DNA of 64,000 bases from Glandiceps talaboti (Eukaryota; Hemichordata; Enteropneusta; Spengelidae). A program made the position numbers and the translations under genes. The DNA lies in the NCBI RefSeq assembly GCF_964340395.1, contig NC_135552.1, forward strand, positions 21,573,181 to 21,637,180. The letters are read 5' to 3'. Positions 58,105 through 64,000 of this stretch are shown here, piece after piece (within the stretch, counting starts at the first letter, position 1; each line of letters opens with the position of its first letter). Under the pieces are notes generated by a model. It worked only from the letters and a program-made list of their open reading frames with translations. It had not been told where the DNA came from and searched no databases.

Positions 58105-58510
58105 TAGAATGCACCCTAGAGACAAATTTGACTAATAATCAAAGTTTTTGAAATTTCTCCAAATTTTAGCTTTATATGAAAGTTTGATTCTGGTTCTTTT
58201 GAAGGAATAAAAGAAATTTGGGAGTCCACCATCTTGTTTTCAAGCAAATCAACTATCTTTTATTTTCCTATAGAGTTTAACACAGTATTTGATCACCATC
58301 TTGGATTCTAAAGTGATACAATTTTTAATATGTAACAGTCTTTGGTGGCCATATTGGATTCTAAAATGGCTTAATTTGGATTTTGACCTCTATTTACAAA
58401 AAGTGCACGGTGCCCCATGATTTTTTTCCCCTTGATTTTAACTGAGAATGGGTTAAAGCTTTCTTAAACAAAGTAACGGCAAAAGTTTAAAACAGTTTAT
58501 TCCCAAAGCA
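58105..58510 (+). repeat. Dispersed repeat family B, copy 2
   Basis: Homologous to 25325-25640 in the opposite orientation. It is longer by an inserted or retained segment around 58130-58260. Within it the motif ATTGGATTCTAAA occurs once strongly (58353) and once in weaker form (58302), so the element itself holds an internal duplication. Confidence 0.8.
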
Positions 58511-61500
58511 TTTTTCATATTTTCAAAAACTACAGATATGTGCAATAAATTTGATTAATTGTTCATGCATACTCTCGGTTTTAATCAAGGAGATATGTCA
58601 TGTTCCCTTGTTTGTAGTTTTGCAGTGAAATTAAAACTAAGAATTGATGAATAATTAATGCTTTCTAGGCTACATTATTTATTTTGAAATGAATAAACAA
58701 TTATTTTTGACAAAAAATTACTCTGAGATAAAATGGCAAGAAAAAGACTTATTTCGCTGAAATTCTTTGAAATATTTTCATAGAGAAATTCTTATTTTTA
58801 TTAGACAAGAACTAAAATAATTTTTCTTTGGATTAGAAAAATACTGCAATATAAACAAGAAATAAAAAAGACATTTGGGGCTGAATTTCTTTGAATTATT
58901 TACGTAGAAATTACTGAGTAATTGGAAGAGACAAAATACATAGGTTTATTGTCTGACCAATCAAACCAATCTACGCGTACACTCCCTACAGAGTTTTTAG
59001 AAATTCAACGGAAAGATATTTGAAATGAATTACTCTAATTCTTGCAGCTTTTATTTTCTCCAGAGAAAGAGTTCAACTTGGTTCATGTCATTTGTATAAA
59101 TAATTCCAATGTTTTCTTTTTTTCCCTTTGTTATCCAGAAGAGAATTTAAGATTAAATGGATGAAATCTGAAACCAGATCTCGGAAAATAGGCCATAAGG
59201 GAGATGACAATGGGATGTCTGAATCATTTAGACTCAGGAGAGTGGGGTTTTTTAAAGTTTTTTTTCCTGTTTCACTGCTGCTTTCCTTTACAAACTTGTT
59301 TATTGAAGAAAATGAATGTTAAATTTTACTTTTATTACTAATTTGAAAAATTATGAAAGAGGAAAGTTTTTACCTTTACAAGTACTAACACTGGTAACAC
59401 TTATTTTGAGTTTTCCATGATACAGATCTTTAAAAAAATGGCAAAAAAATTAAATTTTTAACAATATACTGGAATCACTAATGAGGGATAATATTGTCAC
59501 AAACACCAATGAACAAATTCCAAAACTGCGTTTATCTCGGAATATGTCAAAGTGTGAAAATTACACTACAATGTTATTATTACAGTTGACATAATATTTG
59601 TTACACACAAAAGGAGTCAAAAAGTCAAAACCTTCCATTCTTCATCACTTAAAAACCACATTGTGAACACAATAAATCATCAAATCCGTCGGAGTTGAAA
59701 GACATGACTTAATTTATTGTTTTTGACAAATTGTTTTCAGCTTGCCAATTGTAGAGAGCTCAGAATTTATGTGTTGTAAAATCCTATAGTCTCATTTCAA
59801 TCAAACGACACAGTAGACTAATTAGGCAAATAACAACGTAACAATAAACTGTCAAATGCGCTTTGTTCAATAATACGACACCGCAGCATCGACAATTCAA
59901 AGAAAAGTGTACATTATGAGAGCAAAAATTTGGGCTTCTCTCCCCTAACATTAGTAGAGATCTCACTGATTTGTAATTACGTCGAAAGTGGCCACTAAAA
60001 TCTGTGTTACTGATTAGTTGTATTGTTGAAACTGGTAGTTCCTGGAGCTCATGCTGTTTTTTTCAAAGTTTCGTTTTTTACCACATAATTGTTCTGTAAA
60101 AAGATTTTAACCAAATTTATGGCGTAGAGAAGACAAGAGACATGAAATTGTAGTGGATTTAAATCATTAGTATGAGGAAATTATAGTGTTTTGTAGTAAT
60201 TTGTCAGAAAATCACTTCTTTTGTTCAACTTCGGAACCAAAATTTGTAAGTCACAGCAAGCAGTGAATGCTTCATGATGTTGCCCATGGTTTTAGAACTA
60301 TTGTATTACAATAGCAGAAATGGGGTAAAAAATTTATAGTTTTGATAATTTTTGACCGAGATGTGTAGAATATAAGTTTGTTAGTTTTTAACATTTTTCT
60401 TCCCTGAAGAAAAAACAACATCCAGTCTGTAAGAGGATAATCATGTGCCCTTTGACCACAAACTTTCATTGCAATTACATTGCCAAACAATATGTAAAAG
60501 CTTTGGTGTTCGACATAACTTTATGAATCATAGACGCAGCAACATTTTATTATTACAGTAAAGACGTATAGACATGAAAAGATTTTACAAAAGGGACAAG
60601 AGTTGTACAAACTTTGAACTTAGAGAGAGATATTTAGCTTATGTCGTACACAGACAAAGTACATCTAGCAGCACTGTTTGCATTCATGGTACAAAACTTT
60701 GATGCTGTCTTTGTCAAAAAACGATGAAGCTTAAACTTTTAATTTCAAAATTCTATTGGAGTCAGTTCCTACACTCCAGGTATTTTGCTCTTTGATATAA
60801 ATGATTAATTCAGTACACACATGCTACAAAATTGAAAAATGGATATTATCAAAGTCTGTCTAAAAAAAAAAGTAATCTGCGCTAAATCACTTTGAAGTAT
60901 TCCTCATATTGGAACCCATGCCATGATTTGTATGCCATCATATTACTGAGACTTCTCATAAAATCTGTGCAATTACGATGAATGATTCACACCTCAATAT
61001 CGTCTGCTCTCTCTCAATGTCACACAAATCTCAATCAAAGTTTCCGTGCTGCCAAGTACATTTGGTATGTTTTCCTTTCTAATAAAAAAGGACAAAGACA
61101 GGAAACCCAATTTCAATTATGGCATGCTGTGAGTTTTCGCATCCAAACTTTTAAGTGGTGTGTACATGTACCTGGGGATGACCGAGAGTGTGTACATATA
61201 CATCTGGGAGGTACTGTTTACTTTGAATCCATTGTATTATGTTTTTAGTAGAGAAATATTTTGACATAAAATGTCTCCATAAGTGTGAACATCATTCATA
61301 GATATGCCACGTGCTAGAAATGTTTTTGTATTCAAAATGGAAATATATGACATACATGACTGGCTTATTTTCTGGCATCATACAAGTCTGGTCAAGAGCG
61401 TATTTTGCACTGATGCATTGTGAAGGGCATTTACTGATTAGTCATGATATGTTTCTGCAGTTTTTCAATAACACAACATTGTGTCTGTATAGGTATAACC

Positions 61501-61541
61501 ATCACTTCTGTGATTAGATAGAAATCACAATACTGTTGATA
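58511..61541. other. Gene-free stretch apart from the weak exon candidate at 59.1 kb
   Basis: CpG is a little more frequent around 59680-59990. Frames at 59784-59966, 60272-60490, 60982-61248 and 61311-61517 show no domain. Confidence 0.45.
59143..59251 (+). other. Weak candidate internal exon
   Basis: A strong acceptor-like tract (TTTTCTTTTTTTCCCTTTGT then TATCCAG) is followed by a frame reading REFKIKWMKSETRSRKIGHK then GDDNGMSESFRLRR and a possible donor (AGGAGA|GTGGGG), which is weak. The charged composition is exon-like, but I recognise no family and found no partner exon. The frame carries on into a T-rich, low-quality stretch to a stop at 59320. Confidence 0.2.
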
Positions 61542-62661
61542 TATCATCAATTCTGTACTTCGATCTACATCATAATAATGTGTGTCTATGCCATCAGTTC
61601 TGTATTTAATACATAACAATAATGTGTGTATGTGTCATCAGTTCTGTAGTTCCACATCACAATAATGTGTGTATGTGTCATCAGTTCTGTAGTTCCACAT
61701 CACAATAATGTGTGTATGTGTCTTCAGTTCTGTAGTTCCACATCACAATAATGTGTGTATGTGTCATCAGTTATGTAGTTCCACGTCACAATAATGTGTG
61801 TATGTGTCATGTAGTTCCACATCACAATAATGTGTGTATGTGTCATCAGTTCTGTAGTTCCACACCATATTAATGTACTGTGTATGTGTCATCAGTTCTG
61901 TAGTTCCACATCACAATAATGTGTGTATGTGTCATGTAGTTCCACGTCACAATAATGTGTGTATGTGTCATGTAGTTCCACATCACAATAATGTGTGTAT
62001 GTGTCTTCAGTTCTGTAGTTCCACATCACAATAATGTGTGTATGTGTCATCAGTTCTGTAGTTCCACATCACAATAGTGTACTGTGTCTGTGTCATCAGT
62101 TCTGTAGTTCCACATCACAATAGTGTACTGTGTCTGTGTCATCAGTTCTGTAGTTCCACATCACAATAGTGTACTGTGTCTGTGTCATCAGTTCTGTAGT
62201 TCCACATCACAATAATGTACTGTGTATGTGTCTTCAGTTCTGTAGTTCCACATCACAATAATGTGTATGTGTCTTCAGTTCTGTAGGTCCACATCACAAT
62301 AGTGTACTGTGTCTGTGTCATCAGTTCTGTAGTTCCACATCACAATAATGTGTATGTGTCTTCAGTTCTGTAGGTCCACATCACAATAGTGTACTGTGTC
62401 TGTGTCATCAGTTCTGTAGTTCCACATCACAATAATGTGTGTATGTGTCTTCAGTTCTGTAGGTCCACATCACAATAATGTGTGTATGTGTCTTCAGTTC
62501 TGTAGGTCCACATCACAATAGTGTACTGTGTCTGTGTCATCAGTTCTGTAGTTCTACATCACATCACAATGACGTGTGTCTGTGTCATCAGTTTTCCTGT
62601 ACTACATCACAATAACATCTGTCTATGTCATTACTTTTGTGGTTCTAACATCACAATAATC
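61542..62661. repeat. Minisatellite, about 26 units of ~43 bp
   Basis: Basic unit: TTCTGTAGTTCCACATCACA then ATAATGTGTGTATGTGTC and ATCAG (43 bp). Three classes intermix: the basic unit, a 45-bp class with ATAGTGTACTGTGTCTGTGTC (mostly 62070-62540), and a ~36-bp class lacking TCAGTTCTG (61789-61990). A G-for-T variant (TGTAGGTCCAC) recurs at several places. Outer units on both sides are degraded, as expected for unequal exchange acting in the middle. Confidence 0.96.
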
Positions 62662-63862
62662 AAAGGTACTGCAGGATTGAACTGTTTACAATAAGTTTGT
62701 TGTAGTTTGCAACTGTCAGAAATTAACCAAACATAGCAAAAAGTTACAGATAGTGGGCTTTCAAAATATGATAAATACAGAATATCTCTTTTGTTGATGT
62801 ATGATGTCAAGAATTCACCATATTGTACACTATGCTGTATGACTCAACATTCTCCTCTCAGTTTTACTGAAATCAAAGTTAATTACAGTGTCATCATGAT
62901 TTGTCATCGACATCGTATTCATGGTAACATTTTTCATGCCAGAATTCATATTAATTTGTACATTTATGGATACTAAAGGTTCTTAACCCAAGACTATAAA
63001 TCTTAAAAGTGCTACAATAAAATTGTTCCTGTCATATTACCGTGGAAACGGTTTTCAATATGATGATAAATGACCGTCAGTAATATGTAACCAGCAGATC
63101 TAGCAACTTAAGTTTTGTTATGTGTGTAATGTACATTTTCACAATGATATTAATATTAATTTCAAAATTTCAAAAGATTTATTAGAAATTGTTACCATTG
63201 AAATTTTGGAGTAAAATTAAAAATTAGATTAAGAAATCAACATACTCATGAAAACATCCACATTTCAAAACAAAATATGAATGAGAATTTTTTAATCTTA
63301 TCTTAATAATAAAGAAAGAACGTTCAATTAAAAATAAATTATTGAGAAATCATGAAATTCTTTAGAACATTTAAAAAAATTAATAACAAAAATATTTAAT
63401 GTAAAATTTAATAGTTTGGCACTAATATGATACTTTATGGATTTGTTTGAAAGTTATGATTGTTATTTTGACAATTTTTATTCTGCTTTTATTAAAAATT
63501 GTTTTTGAAAATATTTTTATATTTTTATGTATTTTAATTTATTTCTAATAAATTAGTAAAAGTAATTTATTTTGATCCCTAGAAAGTTAGTGGTTGGAAG
63601 CGATATTTATTTTTCACATTCTTTTTTCTTTTAATTCTTAGACTGCAGGATTCATTAGATAATTATATCTGCTAAAGGTGTCATTCTCTGTTCTGAGAAA
63701 AGAATCATTTAAATTTATGTTATTTTCATCCTGTTTAATGATGAAATGTTTTTGGACTGTTTTGTTTTCATCTCTAAATGTTTCTGCTGTTATGTTAAGT
63801 TTGTTTAGCTTTACTTTCTTTCCCTTGTTTGACTTTGTAATTGTTCTTTCTTTTTGGTTATG

Positions 63863-63867
<5 letters not shown>
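62662..63867. other. Gene-free, very AT-rich stretch
   Basis: No exon recognised. 63100-63560 is almost pure A/T. The frame 63678-63863 (Phe/Leu-rich) is a product of T-rich sequence. Confidence 0.5.
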
Positions 63868-63902
<35 letters not shown>

Positions 63903-63912
63903 AAAAAAAAAA
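63868..63912. repeat. Poly-A tract
   Basis: About 42 A residues broken once by GT (63898-63899). It could be the tail of a retroposed sequence on the plus strand, but no recognisable body precedes it. Confidence 0.9.
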
Positions 63913-64000
63913 TGATGAAATGTAATTTACTTTTATGACGTCATGGTACATTTCACTTGAGTGAGCAGAAAGCAGGAATGCTAGATATATACACGCATGG

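Noticed and set aside
61542-62661. CRISPR-like array of regular repeats
   Set aside because: The repeats are directly adjacent with no unique spacers, in an animal genome. It is a minisatellite.
63868-63912. Poly-A tract as the tail of a processed pseudogene
   Set aside because: The preceding few hundred bases show no coding remnant or repeat body, so the claim is not supported.

Overview
The window is nuclear DNA from an invertebrate animal. It is AT-rich, has spliced metazoan exons, and is full of di-, tri- and tetranucleotide microsatellites, minisatellites, a foldback element and short dispersed repeats. Together these suggest a marine invertebrate (deuterostome or lophotrochozoan). The species cannot be fixed from this sequence. 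There is no bacterial, viral or CRISPR content.

One gene is firmly supported: the 5' end of an integrin alpha subunit on the minus strand. Its first three coding exons are at 4919-4759, 2348-2221 and 1690-1563, with canonical GT-AG borders and matching codon phases. They encode 139 residues: signal peptide, mature start at FNID, the first FG-GAP repeat and the start of the second. The rest of the gene lies beyond the left edge. Its 5' UTR and promoter should lie just right of 4919. At 321-632, on the opposite strand, there is what looks like a broken copy of the next integrin alpha exon.

From about 5.1 to 22.5 kb I find no gene. This part keeps many CpG dinucleotides and holds large microsatellites (9.6, 11.8, 16.8, 18.3, 19.6, 21.3, 22.4 kb), one copy of a foldback MITE (11374-11733) and a short duplicated repeat at 12.95 kb.

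From about 22.6 to 64 kb the texture changes. CpG becomes scarce (for example none in 45181-45480), and the sequence is a patchwork of old local duplications and tandem arrays. These include 42-bp arrays at 26.2 and 31.8 kb, an exactly 147-bp array at 42.6-43.2 kb, arrays at 50.7, 52.3-56.1 and 57.4 kb, and a 1.1-kb array of about 43-bp units at 61.5 kb. There is also a second MITE copy (56207-56577), a near-identical inverted repeat pair (about 52425-52535 and 55052-55158), a perfect 21-bp hairpin (57983-58037) and two copies of a repeat carrying the motif GGCCATATTGGATTCT. No gene is convincing here. Three weak exon or ORF candidates (28.9, 48.0 and 59.1 kb) are listed with low confidence. 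The CpG loss would fit a methylated region, such as a long intron of a transcribed gene, but that is inference.
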